NCBI GenBank assembly: GCA_965263105.1
Contig: CBDHGL010000003.1
Coordinates: forward strand, 1,736,001 to 1,800,000
Direction: 5' to 3'
Origin: JBCCTX01 sp965263105
GTDB taxonomy: Bacteria > Bacteroidota > Bacteroidia > J057
DNA length: 64,000 bases
Shown piece after piece: positions 54,506 through 63,524 of the stretch. Made by a program: the position numbers and the translations under genes. Positions within the stretch are counted from its first letter, which is position 1. Each line of letters starts with the position of its first letter. Under the pieces are notes generated by a model. The model was not told the origin of the DNA and did not search any database. It saw nothing but the letters and a program-made list of their open reading frames with translations.

Positions 54506-56674
54506 ATGAAAAATCTTCTGATTTACTCAGTAGGCCTCCTCTTCTTATCTACTTTAGAGGCATACTCTCAGACCACTTTTTACTCCCAGTTTTCAGGAAA
54601 TTGGACTGATACAGACATATGGAATTCAGAGCCCAATGGAACTGGAACCACCAGGACAGAGCCTTCTAATTCCCCTTGGGGAGACCCTGGAATAAATTTT
54701 GTCATACAATCGGGTCATGAACTCACCCTAAATGGGCGTACACAGGCGAAAAACCTGGAGGTATTAGAAAATGGAAAACTCAGTAGAGGCAATGGCGTTT
54801 TGACCTATGTAGAGATTTTTGGGGAAGAAGTCCTCATCGAGGGACAGTTGGGGAATGGAGAGGAGAATGATGGAATATCCTTAGATATTGGAGGAGAAAT
54901 CTGTAATATCTTAGGAGGAGGAATGATAGATTTACAGCGGCTCCGGAAAAACGATGGCCCTGTTGTCCCTCTAACAGAACTGATCATTTCTACAGATTTA
55001 ACTCTTCGCTATTCAAGTTCAGTGAATAATACGGCCCTTTTTAACGGGGGCTTAGGAGTTAATGAATTTAAGGTTACAATAGCCGAAGGAGCGACGGTAT
55101 CTGTCCTAGGGAAGAATGGGGATCCTGGCAGCGTATCTATTGATGGCCCAGATGGGACCAACGGTAGCCCACAATTTTCATTTGGCACATTTACCATTAA
55201 TGGTACCCTGGATATTTCGGGCGATTTGTATGTCGTTACGGATAATCCAGGCATTAGCAATATCGAATACCAGGTAAATGGAGTACTTAGAGTGGGGGGG
55301 AAGATCATTGGAAATGAAGGGGTAGGGGGGGACGCATTAGGACGCCTGGTCGTAGGAGCTAGTGGAGAGCTTGTTTTGGAAGGAGAGTCACATATATTTC
55401 AGGCATTAGCCCCTGGCAGAAATGAGATCGTATTAGAAGAAGGCTCCCTTATTACTTATGCTGGTTCAGCCTCCCAGCACATTTATGAGGGTATGAATTA
55501 CCAGGTATTATCTGTTTCTGGTGAAGGAGATAAAATACTCAATGGAGATGTTCGGATAGAAGAAAAATTAGAGCTCATATCTGGAAATATAATTACGGGA
55601 GGCGAGTTTGCCCTCATCATTAATTCTACTGACCCCCAAGCAATAGATGGAGGAGATGAAGATTCCTATGTGGTAGGAAACCTCAGGCGAAAAGTAACTG
55701 GCGAGGGGAGTTATTTTTTCCCCATTGGAGAAGGAGGAACCACAGGAGGCTATAACCCTTTTTCCTTGAATGTAGGTTCAGGCTTAGTCGGGGAAGAACT
55801 TGTCGACGCTAGCTTTTCTTCTTCCAGGGAATTATTAGATGTAGAACGATCCTGTGAGTCAGAGGAAGGAACCCGGAATTTGTATTACTCCTGTGCATCG
55901 GGAAGCTGGGATATTAACAGTAATCCCTTTTCTTATGATATTAGTCTATTTCCCAGTGATGAGACTTTAAATGCTTGTACAGAAGAGTCAGATTTTCCCA
56001 CTATTCGTAAAACGGAGGGCACTGAAGTCCAATGGGGCTGTGATGCGGGCATTTCTGGTATCCCTTTTTCTTCTTTTTCTTCCTTTAGTATTGCATTTGC
56101 TGCCGAATTGGTTGCCGCACCAGTTGAGCTTCTCTTTTTTGAGGTTCAGGCGGGGGGGAGTACCGCAGAATTACACTGGATGACAAGTTCTGAAAGTAAC
56201 AATTCTCATTTTGTCATTGAGCGCAGCGAAAATGGGGAAAAATTTGAGGAGGTAGCTATAGTCCCAGGGTGGGGAACTACCCAGGAGATCCAGGAATACA
56301 CCTATCGGGATGAGCAGGCAGGGGTAGGGAGGAAATACTACAGACTCAAACAGGTCGACTTCAATGGGAACTTTGAATACTTCAGCATTAGGGAAGTATA
56401 CTTAAAGGCAGTATTAGGGGCAGAGATTTTGGCTGCCTATCCCAATCCTGCCAGCAAGAGGTATAATCTGGAATTGTTCCTCCCAAAGTATGAAAAGAGC
56501 ACCCTGGTGGTCAGTGATCTGCAGGGAAATTCCATATATCAAGCTAAGTTAACCCATTTGCAGGAGGGGTACAATGCTTGCCACCTGGATATTTCCGGAT
56601 GGTTGCCTGGACTCTATGTCTATAAAATACAGGCTGGAAAGCACCAGGTTCAGGGAAAGATTATCAAGATATAA
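54506..56674 (+). CDS. Secreted protein with type A T9SS sorting domain
   Basis: A 722-residue protein. A signal peptide (LLIYSVGLLFLSTLEAYSQ) is followed by a long beta-rich region (residues 25-540) with repeated short strand-turn-strand motifs (VLENGKLSRGNG, GASGELVLEGES), like the parallel beta-helix or G8-like surface proteins of Bacteroidota. A fibronectin-like module (HWMTSSESNNSHFVIERSEN) precedes the C-terminal sorting domain (AAYPNPASKRYNLELF, GWLPGLYVYKIQAG). The function is unknown. It is convergent with the pseudouridine synthase gene, with an 11-bp overlap. Confidence 0.85.
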   Translation: MKNLLIYSVGLLFLSTLEAYSQTTFYSQFSGNWTDTDIWNSEPNGTGTTRTEPSNSPWGDPGINFVIQSGHELTLNGRTQAKNLEVLENGKLSRGNGVLTYVEIFGEEVLIEGQLGNGEENDGISLDIGGEICNILGGGMIDLQRLRKNDGPVVPLTELIISTDLTLRYSSSVNNTALFNGGLGVNEFKVTIAEGATVSVLGKNGDPGSVSIDGPDGTNGSPQFSFGTFTINGTLDISGDLYVVTDNPGISNIEYQVNGVLRVGGKIIGNEGVGGDALGRLVVGASGELVLEGESHIFQALAPGRNEIVLEEGSLITYAGSASQHIYEGMNYQVLSVSGEGDKILNGDVRIEEKLELISGNIITGGEFALIINSTDPQAIDGGDEDSYVVGNLRRKVTGEGSYFFPIGEGGTTGGYNPFSLNVGSGLVGEELVDASFSSSRELLDVERSCESEEGTRNLYYSCASGSWDINSNPFSYDISLFPSDETLNACTEESDFPTIRKTEGTEVQWGCDAGISGIPFSSFSSFSIAFAAELVAAPVELLFFEVQAGGSTAELHWMTSSESNNSHFVIERSENGEKFEEVAIVPGWGTTQEIQEYTYRDEQAGVGRKYYRLKQVDFNGNFEYFSIREVYLKAVLGAEILAAYPNPASKRYNLELFLPKYEKSTLVVSDLQGNSIYQAKLTHLQEGYNACHLDISGWLPGLYVYKIQAGKHQVQGKIIKI

Positions 56675-57347
56675 ATTCTTGCCAAATAGGGGTTTTGGGA
56701 GGCTCCGCTTCCAAATACATGGGCTCCTTTTTTACTGGATGTGTGAATTGAAGACTTTTCGCAAATAGGCAGATAGACTTATCTGGGTTGAAGGAGGTTT
56801 TGCCGTATTTGACATCCCCAACGATTACATTTCCCGTAGCCGCTAATTGGACTCGGATTTGATGCCTTCGTCCAGTTAGCGGTTTTATCTCTACCAACGC
56901 CCGAGGAGATATAGATTTAATAACCCGGTAGGCCAATTGGGCCTCTTTGCTATGGGCAACGGGTTTGGAAAAAGCCCGCATAATATTCTTTCCCCCAATT
57001 TTTCTCAGGTGATGGGTTAGTACTTGACTTTCTGGATGCGGGGTAGATTCTGTTATGGCCCAGTATACCTTCTGAATTTCTCTGTTCTGAAACTGTTTGG
57101 ACATTCGGGCGGCGGCTTTAGAGGTTTTTGCCAAAAGCATGAGCCCGCCAGTAGGGCGGTCTAGCCTATGTAAGAGTCCCACATATACCTTACCCGGCTT
57201 GGCGTATTTTTCCTTCAAATAATGGCTTACTCGGTCGGCTACACTCTCATCTTGGGAATTATCTCCCTGGGAGGGCATACAGAAGGGTTTGACTACCCCT
57301 AGTAAGTGATTGTCCTCGTAGATGACTTCTATGTCAGTAAGACTCAT
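56664..57347 (-). CDS. RNA pseudouridine synthase, RluA family
   Basis: A 227-residue enzyme with the family motif HRLDRPTGG, whose D63 is the catalytic aspartate. The other motifs are KPFCMPSQGDN, RALVEIKPLTGRRHQIRVQL and VGDVKYGK. There is no S4 domain, as in short RluA-type proteins. It should isomerise a uridine in rRNA or tRNA. Its start overlaps panB by 14 bp, so the two genes are co-transcribed although functionally unrelated. Confidence 0.9.
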   Translation of the reverse strand: MSLTDIEVIYEDNHLLGVVKPFCMPSQGDNSQDESVADRVSHYLKEKYAKPGKVYVGLLHRLDRPTGGLMLLAKTSKAAARMSKQFQNREIQKVYWAITESTPHPESQVLTHHLRKIGGKNIMRAFSKPVAHSKEAQLAYRVIKSISPRALVEIKPLTGRRHQIRVQLAATGNVIVGDVKYGKTSFNPDKSICLFAKSLQFTHPVKKEPMYLEAEPPKTPIWQEFIS

Positions 57348-58152
57348 TCAGGTTGGGAAAATCTCGGTCTTTAACATCCCCAATATAAGATTCAGTTGCC
57401 TCTTTAATGACTTGGTACAGGTCTGCATATCTGCGAAGAAAGCGAGGATTGAATTCCTTTGTAAGGCCCAACATGTCATGAACGACTAATATTTGGCCGT
57501 CACATCCTGGCCCTGCCCCTATACCGATGGTAGGTATTTTGAGGGACTTGCTGACTTCTCCTGCAAGGACATGGGGTATTTTTTCAAGTACAATTCCAAA
57601 ACATCCTGCTTTCTGGAGCTTCAGCGCATCTTTTTTAAGGATATTGGCTTCTTCTTCTTCTTTGGCCCTCACAGTGTAGGTTCCGAAGTTATAAATGGAT
57701 TGGGGAGTAAGTCCCAAATGCCCCATGACGGGAATCCCTGATTGAACGATCCTACTGACTGAGTCGGCAATAGCTGCTCCTCCTTCCATTTTGATGGCGT
57801 GGGCTCCAGATTCTTTCATAATCCGGATGGCACTCTTTAAAGCATTTTTTGCATCGCCTTGGTAGTAACCAAAGGGGAGATCCACTACTACCAAGGCTCG
57901 TTTTACTGCCTTGACCACTGCTGAGGCGTGGTCAATGATTTGGTCAAGGGTAATGGGTAAGGTAGTTTCATGACCGTGCATGACATTGGATGCGGAATCT
58001 CCTACCAAAATGGCATCGATTCCAGCCTCATCAATAATTCTGGCCATGGAATAATCATAGGAGGTGAGCATGGAGATTTTTTCCCCATCCACCTTCATTT
58101 TTCGAATGATATGGGTGGTAACCCGTTTAACTTCTTTTTTTGCTACTGACAT
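57334..58152 (-). CDS. panB: 3-methyl-2-oxobutanoate hydroxymethyltransferase
   Basis: A 272-residue enzyme of pantothenate (vitamin B5, coenzyme A) synthesis that transfers a hydroxymethyl group to 2-oxoisovalerate. The motifs LTSYDYSMARIID, ILVGDSASNVMHG, VVDLPFGYYQG and GAHAIKMEGG, and the metal-site GIGAGPGCDGQILV, are all present. No panC or panD gene is next to it. Confidence 0.95.
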   Translation of the reverse strand: MSVAKKEVKRVTTHIIRKMKVDGEKISMLTSYDYSMARIIDEAGIDAILVGDSASNVMHGHETTLPITLDQIIDHASAVVKAVKRALVVVDLPFGYYQGDAKNALKSAIRIMKESGAHAIKMEGGAAIADSVSRIVQSGIPVMGHLGLTPQSIYNFGTYTVRAKEEEEANILKKDALKLQKAGCFGIVLEKIPHVLAGEVSKSLKIPTIGIGAGPGCDGQILVVHDMLGLTKEFNPRFLRRYADLYQVIKEATESYIGDVKDRDFPNLNESY

Positions 58153-58180
58153 GAAATCGCGATAGTATAAAGTCCTAAGC

Positions 58181-58921
58181 CTAATAACTAGGGGACTGTT
58201 GATGCTCTACGTTCTTTTGGAAGTATAGTTTTCTATAAGTCATTTCAAAAGAACATAGGTGCCCCATTCCTTCCTGAAAATTGATGAAACATCCATTGTC
58301 GATATCTATGGCGGGAACTTTGGTCCAATCCGATACCATGGATTTAATCGCTTCGTCGCTAACTGGGGTATGGCCATGTACAATAATCCTTCCCCTCAAC
58401 CAATCATAATCAATATCATTGTACCAGTCTCGGATCCAAAGCATGGATTTAACATCTTTAAAGGGCTGGATAACTTTCCAGATGAAGTCGGAATCTTGAG
58501 TGGGTATGGTGGGATAAAAATTGAGTCCTGCGTGGACTAAAATATATTTGTCCACTTCGAAATAAAACTTAAAGCTCCTTAGGAGTTTTATATATTTTTC
58601 TGGTAAGTCTTCAACATCCGTCACCCCAAAACTATCCAAGGTAGTTTTCCCCCCATTTAGCAACCACAAGTCTACGTCCTCCTCATCTCTCCATGCATTG
58701 AGCATCATTTGTTCATGGTTGCCCATCAAGCAATGAACATGATATTCTTTTTCTTTCAGCTCTATAATATAGTCTAACACCCCCTTTGAGTCAGGCCCTC
58801 TATCCACGTAATCGCCCAATAGGTAGAGTTCATCGTTATGCGTCAGATTGATCACGTCTTCTACTAACGTCTTGAACGTTTGAGAACACCCGTGAATATC
58901 TGAAATGGCAAATTTCCGCAT
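58181..58921 (-). CDS. Metallophosphoesterase, serine/threonine protein phosphatase-like
   Basis: A 246-residue PPP-type phosphoesterase. The bimetal motifs are SDIHG (D8, H10), GDYVDRGPDSKG and GNHEQMM, and a later HGHTP supplies the last ligand. Bacterial relatives act on phosphoproteins or on diadenosine tetraphosphate; the substrate here is not known. It ends 28 bp upstream of panB on the same strand and may be in one transcript with panB and rluA-like. Confidence 0.88.
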   Translation of the reverse strand: MRKFAISDIHGCSQTFKTLVEDVINLTHNDELYLLGDYVDRGPDSKGVLDYIIELKEKEYHVHCLMGNHEQMMLNAWRDEEDVDLWLLNGGKTTLDSFGVTDVEDLPEKYIKLLRSFKFYFEVDKYILVHAGLNFYPTIPTQDSDFIWKVIQPFKDVKSMLWIRDWYNDIDYDWLRGRIIVHGHTPVSDEAIKSMVSDWTKVPAIDIDNGCFINFQEGMGHLCSFEMTYRKLYFQKNVEHQQSPSY

Positions 58922-59022
58922 AAGGCCTTAAAATTGAGCTCAAAGTAAGCACATAAAATAAAACATTATTAGCATTATCGACAATTTTTTACTATTTCCG
59001 GTCAAAATCTACTGCTGGGAAG

Positions 59023-60135
59023 ATGGAAGATCTAAATAACACACTGAAAGAGGGAAAAACTGCCTTTCAAGCTAAGGCTTTTGAAAAGGCATTTGAGCAC
59101 TTCAGCAAAGCTATTGGAGCCATAGAATCGCAACAGGAAGGCCAGTGGATGGCAGCCGAAGAAATGGCTGAACTGTACATGCTCCGGGGAACTTCCCTCC
59201 AGGCTTCTAATGAACGGGAAGCCTATGAAGAACCCGATATCTTCAACCAAATACTGGACGATTATGAGCAGTCTATTGAATTAGATCCTGGGCAGTTTGA
59301 AACCTATGGACTAAGGGGAAGGCTGTATTTAAACTGCCAATTTACTTCCTATCTGGAAGAAGCGCGAAAAGACCTACAAGAGGTATTAAAGAGTGAACCA
59401 AATCATCTGCCTACCCTTAGTGCCATGGGCCAGCTGTTTTACGAGAGGGAGGAATACGACAAGTCCATCTATTATATGAGTCTGGTGTTGAAAGAGGCGC
59501 CAACGGTAGAATCCTGGGAATTGCGTGCCCTGGCCAATATTAAGAAAATACCCCCAAATTATTCCCTGGCCGCCAGGGACTTTGAGGAAGCCAAGAAGTT
59601 GAATCCCAATCGGGAGGAGTATTACATATGGAAAGTTCATAGCTTTCAGGAACTGGGCTTGATTGAAGATGCGGTAAAAGAGTATGACCAACTTATTGAG
59701 CGAGATCCCAACAATAGTTCCCATTGGATAGATCGGGGAACCTTGGTTTGGGAATTGGACCCTGAGCAGGCCCTGGAAGATTTTTCTACGGCGATAGAAC
59801 TCTCTTCCCATCCGCTGGCCTATAATAACCGGGCGAACTACTATCGTTCCATTGGAGAATTGGATAAGGCCTTGGAAGATGCCAAGCAGGCCCTTTCGCT
59901 CGATCCTGATATGGGGATTATCTATGCAAGTTTAGCTGAAATATATGCGGATCGGAACGAGGAAGAATCTTTTTACGAATACTTCACTTTGGCCCTGAAG
60001 TTTTACTACGATGACTTAGTTGATGCACGATCTGAACCGGCCTTTCAGAAATATGCCTCCAGCCCCAAGTTCCAGGCTGTTTTAGAAGCTGCTAAACAAG
60101 CAAAAATGTCTGAGTCTAGCACGGATAACAAGTAA
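59023..60135 (+). CDS. TPR repeat protein, cytoplasmic
   Basis: A 370-residue protein without signal peptide or membrane helix, made of about nine TPR repeats (FQAKAFEKAFEHFSKAIG, DDYEQSIELDPGQFETYGLR, EYDQLIERDPNNSSHWIDRG, DKALEDAKQALSLDPDMG). It is likely a protein-interaction scaffold. Its partner is not evident. It is divergent from the phosphoesterase gene. Confidence 0.8.
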   Translation: MEDLNNTLKEGKTAFQAKAFEKAFEHFSKAIGAIESQQEGQWMAAEEMAELYMLRGTSLQASNEREAYEEPDIFNQILDDYEQSIELDPGQFETYGLRGRLYLNCQFTSYLEEARKDLQEVLKSEPNHLPTLSAMGQLFYEREEYDKSIYYMSLVLKEAPTVESWELRALANIKKIPPNYSLAARDFEEAKKLNPNREEYYIWKVHSFQELGLIEDAVKEYDQLIERDPNNSSHWIDRGTLVWELDPEQALEDFSTAIELSSHPLAYNNRANYYRSIGELDKALEDAKQALSLDPDMGIIYASLAEIYADRNEEESFYEYFTLALKFYYDDLVDARSEPAFQKYASSPKFQAVLEAAKQAKMSESSTDNK

Positions 60136-60260
60136 TCTTGCATCAAAATGAAGCCGTTAGGCTTTGGGTTAATCTTGAATGGATAATTTCCGTATGTTAG
60201 TGTATGTTTAGCCATTAATAGATAGGGCTGCTATTGCTGTTTATCAAAATTCTAATCGAT

Positions 60261-61085
60261 ATGAAACAGGTAATTTTTTGCGCAAGTATTCTTTTTCTTT
60301 TTGTGAGCTGTTCACAAACCGTATTTACGGACAGGAAGCAGTTTCGCTTTATTCCTATAAGTACCCTCAACCCGATGGCCTTCCAGCAATACGATGCCTA
60401 TTTACAGGAGAATAGACCCATGAAGCAGGGAAGTGAATTGGATCTGGTTCAGCGAGTAGGGAATGACTTGAAGGAGGCGGTAAATGTATTTTATAAGGCT
60501 CAGGGTAAGGAACGGGAACTCGAAGATTTTGAATGGGAATTTAATGTGGTAGACCAGGATGTGATTAACGCTTTTTGTATGCCCGGAGGAAAGGTCGTAG
60601 TCTATACGGGTATCATGAAGGTCGCTCAGAACGAGGATGGGCTGGCTGTAGTGATGGGGCATGAAATCGCCCACGCCTTGGCACATCACGGAAATGAAAG
60701 AATGAGTCAGGGGCTATTGGCGCAGACGGGTTTGACCACCTTGGATCTTGCGATGCGGGAAAAGCCTGCTGCCACCCGCAACCTGTTGATGGCGGCTGCG
60801 GGTCTAGGAGCTCAAGTAGGGATTATGTTACCTTTCAGCCGTACCCATGAATCTGAAGCGGATGAGATTGGCTTATACCTCATGGCAATGGCTGGATATG
60901 ACCCGACTGAAGCGGCTCCCTTCTGGCAAAGAATGGCTGGAAGCGGGGGAAGTCGGCAAGCTGAATTCCTGAGTACACACCCCGATCCTACCAAGCGAAG
61001 CGAAAGGCTTCAGAGCTTAATTCCAGAGGCTCGGGCCTATGCAGCTAAGTATCCCGTGGCTCGGAGTTCAAAGTTTAGGAGATAG
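60261..61085 (+). CDS. M48-family metalloprotease lipoprotein
   Basis: A 274-residue zinc protease with lipobox LFVSC (C17). The metal motif HEIAH (134-138) and the third ligand region THESEADEIG identify the M48 family (BepA/LoiP-like), which cares for outer-membrane proteins. Further features are NAFCMPGGKVVVYTGI and STHPDPTKRSERL. A TTG 27 bp upstream (60234) is in frame, but the ATG at 60261 gives a better signal peptide (MKQVIFCASILFLFVS), so I use it. A strong hairpin terminator follows. Confidence 0.92.
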   Translation: MKQVIFCASILFLFVSCSQTVFTDRKQFRFIPISTLNPMAFQQYDAYLQENRPMKQGSELDLVQRVGNDLKEAVNVFYKAQGKERELEDFEWEFNVVDQDVINAFCMPGGKVVVYTGIMKVAQNEDGLAVVMGHEIAHALAHHGNERMSQGLLAQTGLTTLDLAMREKPAATRNLLMAAAGLGAQVGIMLPFSRTHESEADEIGLYLMAMAGYDPTEAAPFWQRMAGSGGSRQAEFLSTHPDPTKRSERLQSLIPEARAYAAKYPVARSSKFRR

Positions 61086-61131
61086 GCAAACAAATTTAAA
61101 TATGAACTAATCTGGGTATCCAGATATATAA

Positions 61132-61168
61132 AAATTCGGCACAAATAGGATTATGCCGAATTTTTTTG
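61132..61168 (+). terminator. Intrinsic terminator after the M48 protease gene
   Basis: AAATTCGGCA pairs with TGCCGAATTT over ten base pairs around a twelve-base loop and runs into a stretch of T (61161-61167). It starts 46 bp after the stop codon. Confidence 0.85.
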
Positions 61169-61223
61169 TCCCTAAGTTTTCACATCTTTCTATCTTTCTT
61201 GTCCAAGTGGGAAAAGAAATTGC

Positions 61224-61391
61224 ATGAATAACCCATTCACTCAAAATTATCCTTCAGACAGTACGGATGACGAATTGATTAAGCAAACTCTGGGGGATGG
61301 AATGGGGGATTTTAAATACTATGTAGAGACGGGTAAGCCTTCTGCTGGTAAAATTAAGGATTCAAATAAACAGCTCAAGGTGGCAGCTTGA
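61224..61391 (+). CDS. Small hypothetical protein
   Basis: A 55-codon frame beginning MNNPFTQNYPSDSTDDELIK and ending QLKVAA. It is bracketed by terminators at 61132-61168 and 61439-61460 and is not overlapped by any longer gene. The composition is hydrophilic, without signal or membrane segment. No family is recognised. TATCTTTC at 61191 is a near match to a -7 box. It is supported only by isolation and reading frame. Confidence 0.45.
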   Translation: MNNPFTQNYPSDSTDDELIKQTLGDGMGDFKYYVETGKPSAGKIKDSNKQLKVAA

Positions 61392-61438
61392 TGGGTAGGT
61401 CAAATCTTTAGGGAGGAATTAGGTGTTAATAATTCATG

Positions 61439-61460
61439 AATGGGGCTTTTTGCCCCATTT
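61439..61460 (+). terminator. Hairpin terminator after the small open frame
   Basis: AATGGGGC pairs with GCCCCATT around a loop of five T, a perfect eight-pair stem. The downstream T tail is short (TTTG). It lies between the small gene and the convergent lytT and could serve both strands. Confidence 0.6.
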
Positions 61461-61492
61461 GTATATCAAAGAACCTCAAGTATGGGTTCCTT

Positions 61493-62245
61493 TCAACTCT
61501 CTAGCCACTTTTTAAAATCACTCACTTTCAAACGGCTGACGATAGCCTTTTCTTCAGGAGTGATACGGAGTTCCAATACGATTTTTCGGTTAAAATAGGG
61601 TTCAAAAGATTGGACTGCCAGTCTGTTGACCAACATTTGCCGACTTATTCGATAAAACTGCTCGGGATCGCATACGGATTCTATGTATTCCAGCTTTTTG
61701 AACAAGGGGAACTTCTCTCCTTCAAAGGTGTACAGGTAGACATTCTCATTTTCCACAGAAAACAAGGCCACTTCTTCTACCCGTTTGACGATAGATTTTT
61801 CGCGGTATTGGGTTAGGAAGTTTTTCTGGTAAGTTTTTTGGGGGGATATAGGAGGCTTGAAGGAGGCAAGAGACTTGGGCTGTAAATTGGATACCAAGCG
61901 CTTGTATTTCTCAAGTGCAGCCCGGATTTCTTCGTCCTTAAAAGGTTTTAGGACATACTCTATTCCATTGTTTTTGATAGCCTGTAGGCTGTATTCGTCG
62001 TACGCTGTACAAAAAACAATAGGTACTTGAATATCAATGTGCTTGAAGATTTCAAAACTGTGCCCGTCTGCTAGCTGAATATCAAAAAACAAAAGATCCA
62101 GGTTTTGCTGGTATTTGCTCAGGTATTGAACCGTTTCTGCAACGGATTCCAGGGTTTGTGTGACGATAAACTCGGGATCTTGTTCAATCAGTTCCTGAAG
62201 GAGGGCAGCTGTGTGGGATTCGTCTTCTACGATCAATACATTCAT
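61493..62245 (-). CDS. LytTR-type response regulator
   Basis: A 250-residue regulator. The receiver domain has the acidic pair E7-D8 and phosphoacceptor D55 (LLFFDIQLADGHS), then CTAYDEYSLQAI and LKPFKDEEI. The C-terminal LytTR DNA-binding domain covers about 150-248 (FSVENENVYLYTFEGEKFPL, FYRISRQMLVNRLAV). It overlaps the sensor kinase gene by 4 bp. The target genes are unknown. Confidence 0.93.
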   Translation of the reverse strand: MNVLIVEDESHTAALLQELIEQDPEFIVTQTLESVAETVQYLSKYQQNLDLLFFDIQLADGHSFEIFKHIDIQVPIVFCTAYDEYSLQAIKNNGIEYVLKPFKDEEIRAALEKYKRLVSNLQPKSLASFKPPISPQKTYQKNFLTQYREKSIVKRVEEVALFSVENENVYLYTFEGEKFPLFKKLEYIESVCDPEQFYRISRQMLVNRLAVQSFEPYFNRKIVLELRITPEEKAIVSRLKVSDFKKWLES

Positions 62246-63219
62246 TGGTCTATCAGTTTTAGTTTGACAATGAATCGATTAGGTGTTTCTTGGATGATTA
62301 ATCCTTCCTCTACATCCATTAGTTCATAGCGTTTTCTTAAAGACTCAAGGCCAAAGCCAGACTCCTCAGAGTTGGCAATTTTCGGTTGGAGGTTATTGCT
62401 AATCTCAATATAGCTATCATCTGTATCTGTTATTTCAATCTGCAGAGGCATTTTGGCTGTCATTGAATTGTGCTTGAAGCAGTTTTCTACTACAACTTGT
62501 AAGGCCAGGGTGGGTAAATGATATCCTTCCAATGATTCATCAATAGTTAATTTGATGCTTACCGCTTTCTCATTTCGGCTTTTCATTAAAAATAGATAGG
62601 ATTCCAATACAGCTAGTTCTTCTGATAGGGCTAGGGTAGTACTTTCATTGTGTTTTAGGGTCTGGCGATAAAAGTCTGAGAGGCTGAGGACAAATTGTTC
62701 TGAATGGACATGTTTCTGGCGCACCATAGACCGCAAGGTATTCAAAGAGTTGAATAAAAAGTGTGGATCTATCTGAGCTTGTAGGGCTTTTAATTGCACT
62801 TTATATTTCTCTGTCTGAAGTTGTTCTTTATCTATTCGAAGCTGGGAGATATGGGTTTGAGCCTTCAGGGCATATTGGACGGCAGAAAATACGATCCCGG
62901 CGAGCAAGATTCGGATCATTAGGGGCCTTCTAACTTCTTCAATATTTTCTGGCGCATATAGAAATAATATTCCATAAAAGAATCCCAAAAACCCAAATAG
63001 AAGTACTACAAACCAAAGTTTATTATTACCCGTTTTTAGGTTCCATAAAAACCACAGAACATACCACAACAAGTACAGTAAGACAGAAGCTATCATCCAA
63101 CTTCTTATAAATCCTGGGGTTTCGGGACTTACCAGTCTGTTACTAGTGGAATAGAGGCTTAAACCTGGAAGGATCACAGCCAAGGCTATGGGAAGTATGG
63201 TATTAATCTTTGATTTCAA
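62242..63219 (-). CDS. LytS-family sensor histidine kinase
   Basis: A 325-residue kinase with four membrane helices (about 7-24, 39-60, 67-88 and 101-118) and no large sensory loop. A short coiled-coil and the His-kinase core follow, with H153 in IDPHFLFNSLN. The ATP-binding end has VVENCFKHN and GFGLESLRKRYEL. It should phosphorylate the LytTR regulator whose gene it overlaps by 4 bp, a classic two-component pair. The signal is unknown. Confidence 0.92.
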   Translation of the reverse strand: MKSKINTILPIALAVILPGLSLYSTSNRLVSPETPGFIRSWMIASVLLYLLWYVLWFLWNLKTGNNKLWFVVLLFGFLGFFYGILFLYAPENIEEVRRPLMIRILLAGIVFSAVQYALKAQTHISQLRIDKEQLQTEKYKVQLKALQAQIDPHFLFNSLNTLRSMVRQKHVHSEQFVLSLSDFYRQTLKHNESTTLALSEELAVLESYLFLMKSRNEKAVSIKLTIDESLEGYHLPTLALQVVVENCFKHNSMTAKMPLQIEITDTDDSYIEISNNLQPKIANSEESGFGLESLRKRYELMDVEEGLIIQETPNRFIVKLKLIDQ

Positions 63220-63317
63220 TTTTCGTAATTCTTGTAGTGATTATCCTTTACCTCATCCGAATAATATGATCGGAGGTCTCATCTTAGAGAAAGCAGAATC
63301 ACCTATCCGCTCAAATT

Positions 63318-63497
63318 ATGCTTGTAATGGTAAATAAAAAAAAATCTTCTCCTGATTCCTTGGATACTTCAAAAACACCCAGTGAAGCTCCGAATTATTC
63401 CAAAACTCAGCAAGCATTTATCGCTGTAGCCTGTCTTGTCATTTTTCCGTTGATCTACCTCATAGGGAAGCTAATAACCAACTGGCTGGCTCATTAG
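63318..63497 (+). CDS. Small single-pass membrane protein
   Basis: A 59-codon frame with a hydrophilic N-terminal 33 residues (NKKKSSPDSLDTSKTPSEAP) and one membrane helix (AFIAVACLVIFPLIYLIGKL). It sits alone in the gap between lytS (divergent) and the barrel gene (convergent). The tail-anchor layout, lysine-rich front and clean helix favour a real gene. The function is unknown. Confidence 0.5.
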   Translation: MLVMVNKKKSSPDSLDTSKTPSEAPNYSKTQQAFIAVACLVIFPLIYLIGKLITNWLAH

Positions 63498-63524
63498 GAG
63501 TTTCCGTTGGAAAAGCAATTTTTT

